Shown here one piece after another: positions 28,039 to 36,057 of a stretch of 64,000 nucleotides of DNA. The notes under the pieces are model-generated. The model saw only the letters and a program-made list of their open reading frames with translations, made no database searches and had not been told where the DNA came from. A program made the position numbers and the translations under genes. The stretch lies in NCBI RefSeq assembly GCF_000316665.1, contig NC_019678.1, positions 7,287,001 to 7,351,000 of the forward strand, in the 5' to 3' direction. Every line of letters starts with the position of its first letter. Position 1 is the first letter of the stretch. The DNA is from Rivularia sp. PCC 7116 (GTDB lineage: Bacteria; Cyanobacteriota; Cyanobacteriia; Cyanobacteriales; Nostocaceae).

Positions 28039-29391
28039 ATGGGCTATAACAGCAAAAATAATCGCCGTCCTTTTGAAACTGCAAGTAAAGCTTCGCACCA
28101 TCACATCATCAATGACCCAGAAGTAAAGGGATTAATGGAGCGTATTTATCAACCGCCTCCTGTAGAAAATATTCCTTTAACAGACTTAAGTGTCAAATTT
28201 ATTCCACCTGATACTAATCCTGTAGAAGCTATTATTGCTGTTGATGGGGGTTATACAGAAGCTATTTTAGAAAAAAATTTCCCCTCTCGCACGATGCACT
28301 TTCTACAATTTGGTGCATTATTTTTCAAACAGGAGGATTTAGAACAAGTTGATAAAAGTGCATTTATAGCACCAGAAGATATGGCTAAACTTAAAAAGAT
28401 TAGCCGAATTAAGTTAGCTTTACCTACTAAAAATATCCGACTTAAAGATGAGAATACACTCAAAAGCAGTGTTCTTAAAACCATTTTTGAGTTTTTTACA
28501 AAAAATACATTAGACGAAAATAAAAGTTTAATAGATACTTTGGCTTGGTTTGTTTTTCGCCGTTATAAAGGAGGTCAAAGAAACAAAGAAGATAAAAAAT
28601 GGCTTTTAGCCACTAATCCTCTTACCCAAGATGGAAACTCTGTTATGCTCTTTGAGCAAGATATGGATAGGCAATATACTTTTCCTTGTCCGGAGACAGG
28701 AGGTAGAATTCACCTTACTGATATTTTTCGTTTACATGAAGTTATTGATGAAGAAACAGGAGCAACGGGGATACTAGGCTATTTAGTGAATACGATTGAA
28801 CATATCATCATTATTCATTTAATCCGTCAATTACTTAATACTCAGCCAGACATACTTAAAAAAATACTTTTCATCAAAGACGGTTCATTAGGCTTTTTTG
28901 GTCAAACTGCTGGTTTACATAAACCAATGCGCGACCTTATAAACTGGCTTTTAAATAAACAAAATATTCTTTTAGCAGGTTTGGAAAAAAGCGGTGCATT
29001 TGTAGATCATGCTTGTGACATCCAAAAAACCTTGAATCCTGGAACTGCTCTTGTTTTAACAGATGAATATATTTATCGGTATATTTTACCCGGACCCGGA
29101 GATCCTAACACCCCATATGCATCTACTAGCAATTATGGTCATAAAGTTATTTTTAAAACTAGTAGTGGACAGATGCACGTTGTTTCATTACCAGTGAAAG
29201 AATTAAAAAAGACTCCTACTGATAAAGACCTACCAAATTTACAAATCATACTAGCGAACGTAGAAGCGTTGCATTGTGATATGTATGATTCGGCACTATT
29301 CCCTGTAGCTCTTGTAAATAAGCTAGTGAGCCTCTCTGCTCATCCTAGTCAGCGCATCCTTCAGAAATTCGCTAGCAAGTCAATTAATTAA
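28039..29391 (+). CDS. NurA-like nuclease (HerA partner)
   Basis: A 450-aa protein with NurA-domain features. The first acidic motif is AVDGGYTEAI (Asp69), close to the family's DGS. A second conserved block is FIKDGSLGFFGQT (Asp281), followed by a helix and strand pattern. The C-terminal block VEALHCDMYDSALFPVALV fits the region where NurA binds HerA. NurA proteins are metal-dependent 5'-3' exonucleases/endonucleases that work as dimers on the HerA hexamer. It is longer than most archaeal NurA proteins. Its position 30 bp after the HerA gene strongly supports the pairing. Catalytic residues beyond the two Asp are not assigned with certainty. Confidence 0.8.
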   Translation: MGYNSKNNRRPFETASKASHHHIINDPEVKGLMERIYQPPPVENIPLTDLSVKFIPPDTNPVEAIIAVDGGYTEAILEKNFPSRTMHFLQFGALFFKQEDLEQVDKSAFIAPEDMAKLKKISRIKLALPTKNIRLKDENTLKSSVLKTIFEFFTKNTLDENKSLIDTLAWFVFRRYKGGQRNKEDKKWLLATNPLTQDGNSVMLFEQDMDRQYTFPCPETGGRIHLTDIFRLHEVIDEETGATGILGYLVNTIEHIIIIHLIRQLLNTQPDILKKILFIKDGSLGFFGQTAGLHKPMRDLINWLLNKQNILLAGLEKSGAFVDHACDIQKTLNPGTALVLTDEYIYRYILPGPGDPNTPYASTSNYGHKVIFKTSSGQMHVVSLPVKELKKTPTDKDLPNLQIILANVEALHCDMYDSALFPVALVNKLVSLSAHPSQRILQKFASKSIN

Positions 29392-29424
29392 ATTGCATTA
29401 ATATAGTATGAATATAACGTTGAA

Positions 29425-29460
29425 AAGAAGTTATAAATATAAGGTTGAAAATAACTTCTT
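29425..29460. promoter_or_regulatory. Perfect 10-bp inverted repeat before the methyltransferase
   Basis: AAGAAGTTAT and ATAACTTCTT are separated by 16 bp and end 12 bp before the proposed TTG start. GTTGAAAA also occurs twice 25 bp apart (29419 and 29444). The position suits an operator or a translation-blocking hairpin. Function is inferred. Confidence 0.5.
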
Positions 29461-29472
29461 ATAGTTAAAACC

Positions 29473-30414
29473 TTGCAACAACCATCCATTAAACGCAGAA
29501 AAACGAAAGTAATTAAGTTTGCACCATACTATTCCCAAAATTTTGGCAAAGCATATTTGGGTAATAGTTTGCAATTGATTAAAAATCTAAATGACAACAG
29601 TATAAATTTAATAGTTACTTCACCTCCTTTTGCACTGACACGTCAAAAAGAATATGGGAATGAAAGTGCGGATAAATATATAGAATGGTTTTTACCTTTT
29701 GCATACGAATTTAAAAGAGTTCTTACCGATGACGGCTCTTTTATCCTAGATTTGGGTGGCGCTTATCGCCCAGGTTTGCCTGTTAGGAGTCTCTATCAAT
29801 ATGAACTTTTGCTAAAGTTATGCAAAACAGTTGGGTTTCATCTTGCTCAAGAATTATACCACTACAATCCAGCTCGATTACCGACTCCAGCTGAATGGGT
29901 AACTGTTAAGCGAATTCGTGTAAAGGATTCAGTAAACATGGTTTGGTGGTTATCGAAAACGCCTTACCCTAAAGCTGATAATACAAAAGTGTTAAAGCCT
30001 TACAGTAAGAGCATGAAAAATTTGCTTGAAAAAGGCTATGAAGCAAAACTACGTCCCAGTGGACATGACATTTCTGATAAATTTCAAAAGGATAACAAGG
30101 GAGCAATTCCTCCCAATTTTCTAGAACCACAGAACTTTTTAAAAATAGGTAACACCGAATCAAACAGTGCCTATATGCGACGCTGCAAAAAAGCAGGAAT
30201 CAAACCTCATCCGGCACGTTTTCCACGTGGTTTTGCGGAGTTCTTCATTAAATTTTTAACAGATGAAAATGATACTGTTTTAGACCCCTTTGCTGGCTCT
30301 AATACTACAGGCTTTGTTGCGGAAACTTTACAGCGTCGTTGGGTGTCGTTTGAGATCGATGAAAATTATTTGATCGGGAGTAAACATAGATTCGGCGATG
30401 AAGAGATTGATTAA
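29473..30414 (+). CDS. Beta-class DNA methyltransferase (probably N4-cytosine)
   Basis: A 313-aa DNA amino-methyltransferase with the catalytic motif IV, TSPPF (49-53), before the SAM-binding motif I, DPFAGSNTTG (271-280). This is the beta-class order. TSPPF is more usual for N4-cytosine than for N6-adenine enzymes (DPPY), but the target base is not proven. The central region is presumably the target-recognition part. There is no ATG near the N-terminus: after an in-frame stop at 29452 the frame reads to a TTG at 29473, the best start. It is the third gene after HerA and NurA on one strand, 81 bp downstream, with an inverted repeat in the gap. No separate restriction enzyme is present. Confidence 0.9.
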   Translation: MQQPSIKRRKTKVIKFAPYYSQNFGKAYLGNSLQLIKNLNDNSINLIVTSPPFALTRQKEYGNESADKYIEWFLPFAYEFKRVLTDDGSFILDLGGAYRPGLPVRSLYQYELLLKLCKTVGFHLAQELYHYNPARLPTPAEWVTVKRIRVKDSVNMVWWLSKTPYPKADNTKVLKPYSKSMKNLLEKGYEAKLRPSGHDISDKFQKDNKGAIPPNFLEPQNFLKIGNTESNSAYMRRCKKAGIKPHPARFPRGFAEFFIKFLTDENDTVLDPFAGSNTTGFVAETLQRRWVSFEIDENYLIGSKHRFGDEEID

Positions 30415-30816
30415 ATATCATCGGTCTCAGCCTAAAATAACGTAAAATCTTATTATTACAAACATTTATCTATACTTAAACCTGTAAAAAATGGGCTTAA
30501 GTAACTCTTGTATTTATTCGCAGTTGCGGTGACTGCGCTTTTTAATGACAACTTTTAAAGCACAGCTAAAATTTTTCTGGGTATACTTATGTAGATTTGC
30601 TGAACCCCGGCACGTAAATGTAAAAACTTTATCAAGTCTCCGAATATACCGAAATATCTTTGTAGAAAATTTAATGAATCCAGTAAAAAGTCGCTTTACA
30701 TGGCTATAAGATGTATTTAAAAATAATAAAAACAATAATTTAGTTTTCACCTAAATTTTAGTCAACTAAGCAAGCTAAAGCCTTTATTTGAACAATTCAG
30801 GGGGGAAGAAAAATAT
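30415..30816. other. Spacer between the methyltransferase and SGNH hydrolase genes
   Basis: About 400 bp, AT-rich. A 78-codon minus frame (30514-30750) has no gene-like features. The end holds the GGGGGGAAG ribosome site of the next gene. Nothing else was recognised. Confidence 0.55.
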
Positions 30817-31791
30817 ATGAGAAAATTTTATTTAGTGGCAGCAAGCTTGTTAATCGGATTGACGTTACCTAAATCGGCTTTTACACAGCTATCAGCAATC
30901 AACCCGGAACACTATCAGCTTTTACTAAATAGGAAAAATGGCTGGCAAAAAACAAAACTAGAAGATACAGCCTCTGCTTCAGACTCAGTATCTCAGAACT
31001 TTTCACCACCAGCACAATCCTCTTATAATCCTCCTGCACCCATAAGAAGAAGATTAATTTCTGGAAGCCAACTTTATCATGAAAGATTAGCTGCTCTTAA
31101 AGCTGGTTATATTTACACGCGCTTAGCTAAGGAAAAGTTGCAGTCGTTGCTAATAACTAGAAGAAAGCCTAAATTAACATACCAAGATTGGAAAAGATTA
31201 TTAGCCCTAGAAGCAAGAGCCATGACTAAAGGGCAAGGAAACAACCGCTTGAGTATCATGTTGGGAGATTCCTTAAGTTTATGGTTCCCCACAAATGGAC
31301 TTCCTAGTGGAAAGCTATGGTTAAATCAAGGTATATCTGGCGATACTTCCACTGGAATACTTAGAAGAATATCAGCATTTTCTTCTACAAAGCCAGAAGT
31401 TATTTATATTATGGCTGGCATTAATGATTTGAGAAAAGGTACGTCAGATAAAGTTATTTTGAGCAATCATCGTCGAATAGTTCGTCGTTTAAAAATTACT
31501 CATCCTAATAGCTATATTGTTATCCAATCAATCTTACCAACCCGTCGTCCCAAAATCTCTAACAACCGCATTCGCAATCTCAACACGCAATTAGCACGTA
31601 TTGCCAAAGAAGAAAAAGTTAATTACGTAAACATACATAAATGGTTTGCTGATTTTAAAGGCGATTTACGACAAGATTTGACTACTGATGGCTTGCATTT
31701 AAGTTTAAACGGTTATGAAGTTTGGCAAGCTGCAATAGAACAAATAGAAAAAAAACTGGCTCTTTCTAAAGCTGTAGGAACTTGGAGGTAA
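30817..31791 (+). CDS. Exported SGNH/GDSL hydrolase
   Basis: A 324-aa protein with a signal peptide (about 1-23, hydrophobic core FYLVAASLLIGLTL). A Ser/Pro-rich linker follows, then an SGNH hydrolase domain from about 143. The catalytic blocks are present: MLGDSLSLW (Ser152), the Gly in NQGISGDTS, MAGINDLRKG with the conserved Asn, and TDGLHLSLNGYEVW with the Asp and His. These enzymes remove acyl or acetyl groups from lipids or polysaccharides outside the cytoplasm. GGGGGGAAG lies nine bases before the ATG. Since acetyltransferase and polysaccharide genes occur elsewhere in the window, polysaccharide deacetylation is one possibility, but it is not shown. Confidence 0.9.
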   Translation: MRKFYLVAASLLIGLTLPKSAFTQLSAINPEHYQLLLNRKNGWQKTKLEDTASASDSVSQNFSPPAQSSYNPPAPIRRRLISGSQLYHERLAALKAGYIYTRLAKEKLQSLLITRRKPKLTYQDWKRLLALEARAMTKGQGNNRLSIMLGDSLSLWFPTNGLPSGKLWLNQGISGDTSTGILRRISAFSSTKPEVIYIMAGINDLRKGTSDKVILSNHRRIVRRLKITHPNSYIVIQSILPTRRPKISNNRIRNLNTQLARIAKEEKVNYVNIHKWFADFKGDLRQDLTTDGLHLSLNGYEVWQAAIEQIEKKLALSKAVGTWR

Positions 31792-32591
31792 AGTTACTTC
31801 TTTCCCAGTAGTAGATTACCTATGTTTGGAAGAGGGGAAAAACTGGGAAAAAAGAAATTTTTATACGAAATCTGATAAGCGCGTTAGCAGTAAGAAGTAT
31901 CTATGCTATGTATTTGGGCGGGCAAGGATATTCCACAACCTGTACCTTAAGATAAATACGCGCAGCATGGGGCTTAATTTATTACTGGAGTTTAGACTAA
32001 AAATCACAAAATGACTCAGTTACACTGAGTTAACAAGTATCAAGCTACAAAATTTCAAAAATCAGTTAAACAGCAGATTGTTCTGTTTTTTTAGGTGGCT
32101 TTGGAGTACTCTTTTTAACCATTGGATACCTGATTCTACGCTTACGAGGTTTTCCCTTTTTCCAGCCAGGTGATTTACCGCGTACTTTTGGAGGTTTGGC
32201 AGGTGTAGAAATGTGGACTAAAATCCCAGGCATCGCCTGGGCAACTCTTCCGGGAGTTAATTTGATTGTTGTTTTTTGCCAAGGGAGGGGATTGTCACTA
32301 ACAATATCACGAGCGAGCCATAGCTCCCAGGTCATTAACGGCATCAAGTCACTCCATTTATCACACTGTTGTGGTGTTGATAATTTTGGAAGAGTCCAAT
32401 GTAGTCTTTGTTTAATAAAACGATACCAGTGGTCAACTGCAAAACGGCGTAAATAAAATTTCCAAAGTTCATTTATTGGCGGCATTTTGGAACCAACAAA
32501 TGCTAACCACATCGGTCTTGATACACGTTTAGAACCATCTGGATTAAGACGTTCTACGAGTATAACAGTCATGGGATGAAGGGGAGATTTA

Positions 32592-32634
32592 CGTGAAGCT
32601 CGCCGTGGGGAGCCTCCCCACGGCAGACTTCACG
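32592..32634. repeat. 43-bp palindrome inserted in the transposase
   Basis: CGTGAAG / GCCGTGGGGA / TCCCCACGGC / CTTCACG form a nearly perfect hairpin. ACG occurs at both edges. Deleting 41 bp (for example 32592-32632) rejoins the transposase frame, so it arrived after the insertion sequence was intact. Confidence 0.85.
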
Positions 32635-33267
32635 GAAATGTAAGTTGTGCCAAACCTTAATTTTTACATACCCAACTTGGGAATCTTTTTCTTCTATTGT
32701 TTGTGCTGCTTCTGACCAAGTTGTTGAATCGTTAAGTTTGAATTTACCTCCATGAACTCTTGGCTTACCTCTACCTGAATATGAAGGTGGTTCTCCCCAT
32801 AAACATAAATTTGAGCGTAAACGCATTAATTTATCAGCATTAATGTCAGCCGTTTTGATTACAAATGGCGCACATCCGTATTCAATATCCCATAACGTTA
32901 AAGGTCGAGATGGTAATTGCGGGCATACTTGTTGGAGTTGCCATACCGCTTTATTAATCGGGTTCTCCCAACTAGTTATCCTCTCATGTCGCAATGGTAA
33001 TGCCCAACTTCCTTCTTCTTCTGGAACCCATACAAGTGTACTGTAACCGTATCCTGCTGTTACTGGGCGACCTCCGATTCCACTTTGGGTATGATGTTCA
33101 TAAGTCCTCTCTTTTAACGTTGGTGCGTTTGGTCTTGACCATGCAGTATGGTCTCCGGCAAGAATAATACGTTCTTGGCTTGGTATATTTTTGATGTATA
33201 GTCCCATTAATTTATTTCGTTGGACTTTTGTATCTTGCAATGCTTCATAGATGCTTGACCATTTTCG

Positions 33268-33292
33268 GCGTTAGCGAAGCGTGCCGAAGGCA
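33268..33292. repeat. Small palindromic dispersed repeat (about 25 bp) in the transposase
   Basis: The core is CGTTAGCGAAGCGTGCCGAA, with TCGGC/GCCGA arms. Deleting about 25 bp restores the upstream reading frame of the transposase. The size and sequence type match the very small mobile repeats described in Nostoc-type genomes. Confidence 0.75.
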
Positions 33293-33543
33293 TAATATTG
33301 GGCATAGAGATAAATCTGCCAAACTATATGCATTCCTTGTGAGCAGCACTGAGTCCGTTAATTCAAATGTTGCATCTTTTGCTTTACACAAACATTTGTA
33401 CGCAGCTTGACGGAATTCCCTTAAATGTGCAAAAACATCCATAACGAAAGTTGAGATTTGGTAGTGCTTTTCTCATCTTCCGTCGGGAGGTGCTTGTTTT
33501 ACCACAAGCATTTCCCTATTTTTTATACCATTTTTTGTGCGCC

Positions 33544-33562
33544 GTGACCGCTACGCGGTCAC
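33544..33562. repeat. Perfect 8-bp hairpin beside the right end of the insertion sequence
   Basis: GTGACCGC, loop TAC, GCGGTCAC, four bases inside the right terminal inverted repeat. GC-rich and unlike the surrounding AT-rich DNA, it is probably a third inserted small palindrome. Confidence 0.65.
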
Positions 33563-33657
33563 GAGCTTTAGTCTAAACTCCAGTTATTAAGAAGTTCTGA
33601 TTAAAAATATGAATATCCTCCCAACCCCCAATTATGAGGGAGAAATATATTTTAAAG

Positions 33658-33675
33658 TCCCCCAATATTGGGGGA
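33658..33675. terminator. 18-bp perfect palindrome after the kinase gene
   Basis: TCCCCCAATATTGGGGGA lies about 60 bp beyond the stop of the minus-strand kinase. On the minus strand it is followed by CTTTAAAATATATTTC. It may terminate that transcript, although this CCCCCAATATTGGGGG word is also a dispersed repeat in such genomes. Confidence 0.5.
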
Positions 33676-33738
33676 TTTAGGAGGCTAGTAAATATAAGAA
33701 AGATAAATTCATACTTCAATTCAGCAATGCCATATTAA

Positions 33739-35505
33739 CTATTGCTGTTGAGTTGGTACTACCACTGCTGGAGGATTAGAATTTCTTGATTGTGCAGCTG
33801 GTTTTGCTGGTACAATAACTGGTTTGTTTGGTTTTTTGGCGGGTTTCAATTTAACACTATTTTTAGGGGATGAACTATTGCTACGGGAATCTCTTACTTT
33901 TCTAAGTCTCTCTACTAAAGACGGTGAAGGAACTACTTTTTTGGGTGGAATTGAATTTCTTTTGGGTTTGCTCGTAGTGTTGCGCCGTCTTTGCGATGCA
34001 CCTGAAGAGGTATTAGTTTTCTTCGGATAGCTGCGCTTTGTTGATTGACGCGAAGTTGATTGACTTGAAGTTGATTTTTTTGAAGTTGTTGGGGTTGATT
34101 TCTTCTCAGTCACTTTAGAAGGTGAAGAGGATTTTCTAGTCGAGGATTTTTTACTAGAGTTACTGCGTCTGCGCTGTTTTGGAGTATAACTGGCAGCGGC
34201 GGATCTGGTTTTAGTTCTAGCTCTTCTTCTAATCCTTCTTGGCTTTGTAGTTTTATTTACCGGAGGTGTTTTCACTTCCTTTGCAGCTTCAGTTTCCTGG
34301 GGTGTAGGTGAAGTTGAAGGTGAAGCCGAAGGTGAAGGGTATGGTAATTCTACACTCGGGAGTATTTCTGCGGCAGTTTCATTAACTGGTTTTTCTAAAG
34401 CAGGTGCCACTTTAGGCTGTCTTTCGGCAGTAGAAGCAATCTTAGTAAGACCAAAACCCAATGTAACACCAAAAATTGCTACGCCAGTACCAATTAGCAC
34501 CCTTGGTGAAGGCATCTTTTTAAACCAGGGTTCTTTTACTTCGCCGTTTGTTTGTTCTGAATTTACTTGCGTCGATGGCACATGAGGATTCATTACCGCT
34601 ACTGCTTGAGGTGGTACATTTGCCTCGTATTCCTGGGTAGATAAATCAATAGTTGGCACCGCATGAGTTGGTACTGGTTGAATTACAGTTCTTCTTGTCA
34701 TATCCGGTAATAAATCCAACCATTCCGCCACCGTTTGCGGACGAAAACGCGCTTCTACAGCCATACCGCGCATTACAGCTTGATTCACAGCAGCGCTCAA
34801 ATGGGGTTGTAGCTCGCGAGGAGAAGGCATTTTCTCTTTATCTCGCAACAATACCGGCATTGGTACTTGTGCCGTTAATAATGCGTAGAGCGTAGATGCT
34901 AAACCGTACACATCTGTAGCTGCCGATCGCTTTGCCTTTGTTAAATATTGTTCCATTGGGGAGTATCCTTCAGATACCATCCCCGTGTGGTTTTGCCTTG
35001 CCCCAGCGTTAAATTCCCGCGCAATCCCAAAATCAATCAAAATTACTTCATTGGTGTTTTGACGAAGAATAATGTTATCTGGCTTAACATCTCGATGCAG
35101 TAAACCTTTTAAATGTACTGCTCCCAAAGCCGCACCAATTTGACGAATATAATGAATTGCTTGATCTTCAGGTAAAGGAATTCCCGGCATTACAAATGCT
35201 TCGCCCAAGGTTTCACCAGGAATATACTCCATAACCATGTAAGGAAAATCAGCTTCTATAAAAAAATCGCTGACTCTTACGATATTGGGATGAACGCAAC
35301 TGGCTAATCTTCTAGCCTCATCCTGAAATTGACGTTCAAATTTAGCGAAATCCGGATGCTTTTGGAGTTTATGGTTAAGGGTTTTAATCACCACTTCCTG
35401 ATGCAAGAAATGATGAGTTGCTTTGTAGGTAATACCAAAACCACCCCTTCCAATTTCCTGGTTGATAGTATATTTACCACCCTGTAAGGTTTTACCAGTT
35501 AGCAT
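33739..35505 (-). CDS. Membrane-anchored Ser/Thr protein kinase (PknB-like)
   Basis: A 588-aa Hanks-type kinase. The kinase domain covers about 1-275: glycine loop [16 protein letters not shown]-equivalent VVIKTL, catalytic [13 protein letters not shown], and DFG in [11 protein letters not shown] Pro-rich linker follows, then one membrane helix (about 337-357, [18 protein letters not shown]). The extracellular tail (about 380-588) is an extreme Ser/Thr/Lys/Arg/Pro-rich, low-complexity region. All catalytic residues are present, so it is probably active. The basic tail may contact wall polymers and thereby sense the envelope; that is inference. It is preceded by 550 bp of spacer. Confidence 0.92.
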   Translation of the reverse strand: MLTGKTLQGGKYTINQEIGRGGFGITYKATHHFLHQEVVIKTLNHKLQKHPDFAKFERQFQDEARRLASCVHPNIVRVSDFFIEADFPYMVMEYIPGETLGEAFVMPGIPLPEDQAIHYIRQIGAALGAVHLKGLLHRDVKPDNIILRQNTNEVILIDFGIAREFNAGARQNHTGMVSEGYSPMEQYLTKAKRSAATDVYGLASTLYALLTAQVPMPVLLRDKEKMPSPRELQPHLSAAVNQAVMRGMAVEARFRPQTVAEWLDLLPDMTRRTVIQPVPTHAVPTIDLSTQEYEANVPPQAVAVMNPHVPSTQVNSEQTNGEVKEPWFKKMPSPRVLIGTGVAIFGVTLGFGLTKIASTAERQPKVAPALEKPVNETAAEILPSVELPYPSPSASPSTSPTPQETEAAKEVKTPPVNKTTKPRRIRRRARTKTRSAAASYTPKQRRRSNSSKKSSTRKSSSPSKVTEKKSTPTTSKKSTSSQSTSRQSTKRSYPKKTNTSSGASQRRRNTTSKPKRNSIPPKKVVPSPSLVERLRKVRDSRSNSSSPKNSVKLKPAKKPNKPVIVPAKPAAQSRNSNPPAVVVPTQQQ

Positions 35506-36057
35506 AGTGATTTAACTTTGGGATTTAACAATTGGGCGCGGGCAATATAATTTCCAATTTTAGACTAAGACTAGCATGCTACCTAGGTAATCTCGAAACT
35601 AAAGCTGAAATTCAGTAATAAATAATACGTTAATGTTATTTTTTTTATTTATTGCTTTTCATAATTGCATATTAATCTTTAATATTCTATTTTGAGGTAA
35701 GTAAAAGTAACCAGCAGTGAAAAATACTTTATAAGCAATAAAAAATATTTAGCGCGGTTTAGTTAACTATAGCTAATATTTGCTTCATGGCTCACATGCG
35801 GTTCTGAGTAGATGCTACCTAACTAAATATTTTGAGAATTAGAAAATAAATAAAATTAGAGCAATATTATACCATTCTTAGGCTAGAAAGTATACTCTTT
35901 TTGAGGCGTTTCTCAGCTATCAAATTTTTAACCAGCACTGGATGCACAAACAAGACGCGATATCATGCCCTATTGGGAAGGCTACTTTAGCAGAGCGAGG
36001 CGATAGCCTTAAACTGCGTCTCTACAATTGTCATTGATAACTGATAACTGTTAACTG
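35506..36057. other. Repeat-containing spacer
   Basis: The first about 430 bp are AT-rich with no gene visible. Near 35965-36055 are dispersed words (GCCCTATTGGGAAGGC, GCGAGGCGATAGCC, TGCGTCTCTAC) and a short heptamer-type run, TAACTGATAACTGTTAACTG. The last of these abuts the end of the omp85 gene. Confidence 0.6.

Larger units (their letters stand above)
32066..33442 (-). pseudogene. DDE transposase split by two small palindromic repeats
   Basis: Three consecutive minus-strand frames make one transposase: 33442 to about 33293 (MDVFAHLREFRQAAYKCLCK, about 50 aa), about 33267-32635, and 32591-32066. Between the first two lies a palindromic insert of about 25 bp (33268-33292). Between the second and third is a 41-bp palindrome. 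Removing both gives a continuous protein of about 436 aa, with junctions reading CPIL-RKWSSIYEAL and WHNLHFR-KSPLHPMTVILVE. Conserved-looking segments include ILAGDHTAWSRPNAPT (probable first Asp of the triad), TLWDIEYGCAPFV, and YLRRFAVDHWYRFIKQRLHW (probable Glu region). The C-terminal tail is Lys/Arg/Pro-rich. The gene is inactive unless the frame is restored. Confidence 0.85.
31984..33584 (-). mobile_element. Insertion sequence with 18-bp perfect ends, transposase broken
   Basis: ACTGGAGTTTAGACTAAA (31984-32001) and its exact reverse complement (33567-33584) bound a 1601-bp element. TATT is found directly outside both ends, a likely 4-bp target duplication. A DDE transposase lies inside on the minus strand in three frames. 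The element looks structurally complete but inactive. The four-base duplication and protein type suggest the IS701/DDE_5-like group; the family call is tentative. Confidence 0.85.

Noticed and set aside
30514-30750. 78-codon minus-strand frame between the methyltransferase and SGNH genes
   Set aside because: Composition is random-looking and the frame has no start signal; it is antisense to the leader of the next gene.
31826-32014. 62-codon frame overlapping the left end of the insertion sequence
   Set aside because: It runs across the terminal inverted repeat and has no gene-like features, so it is a chance frame.
33739-34400. Separate histone-like or DNA-binding gene from the Lys/Ser-rich region
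   Set aside because: The basic low-complexity stretch is in the same open frame as the kinase and follows its membrane helix, so it is the kinase's outer tail.
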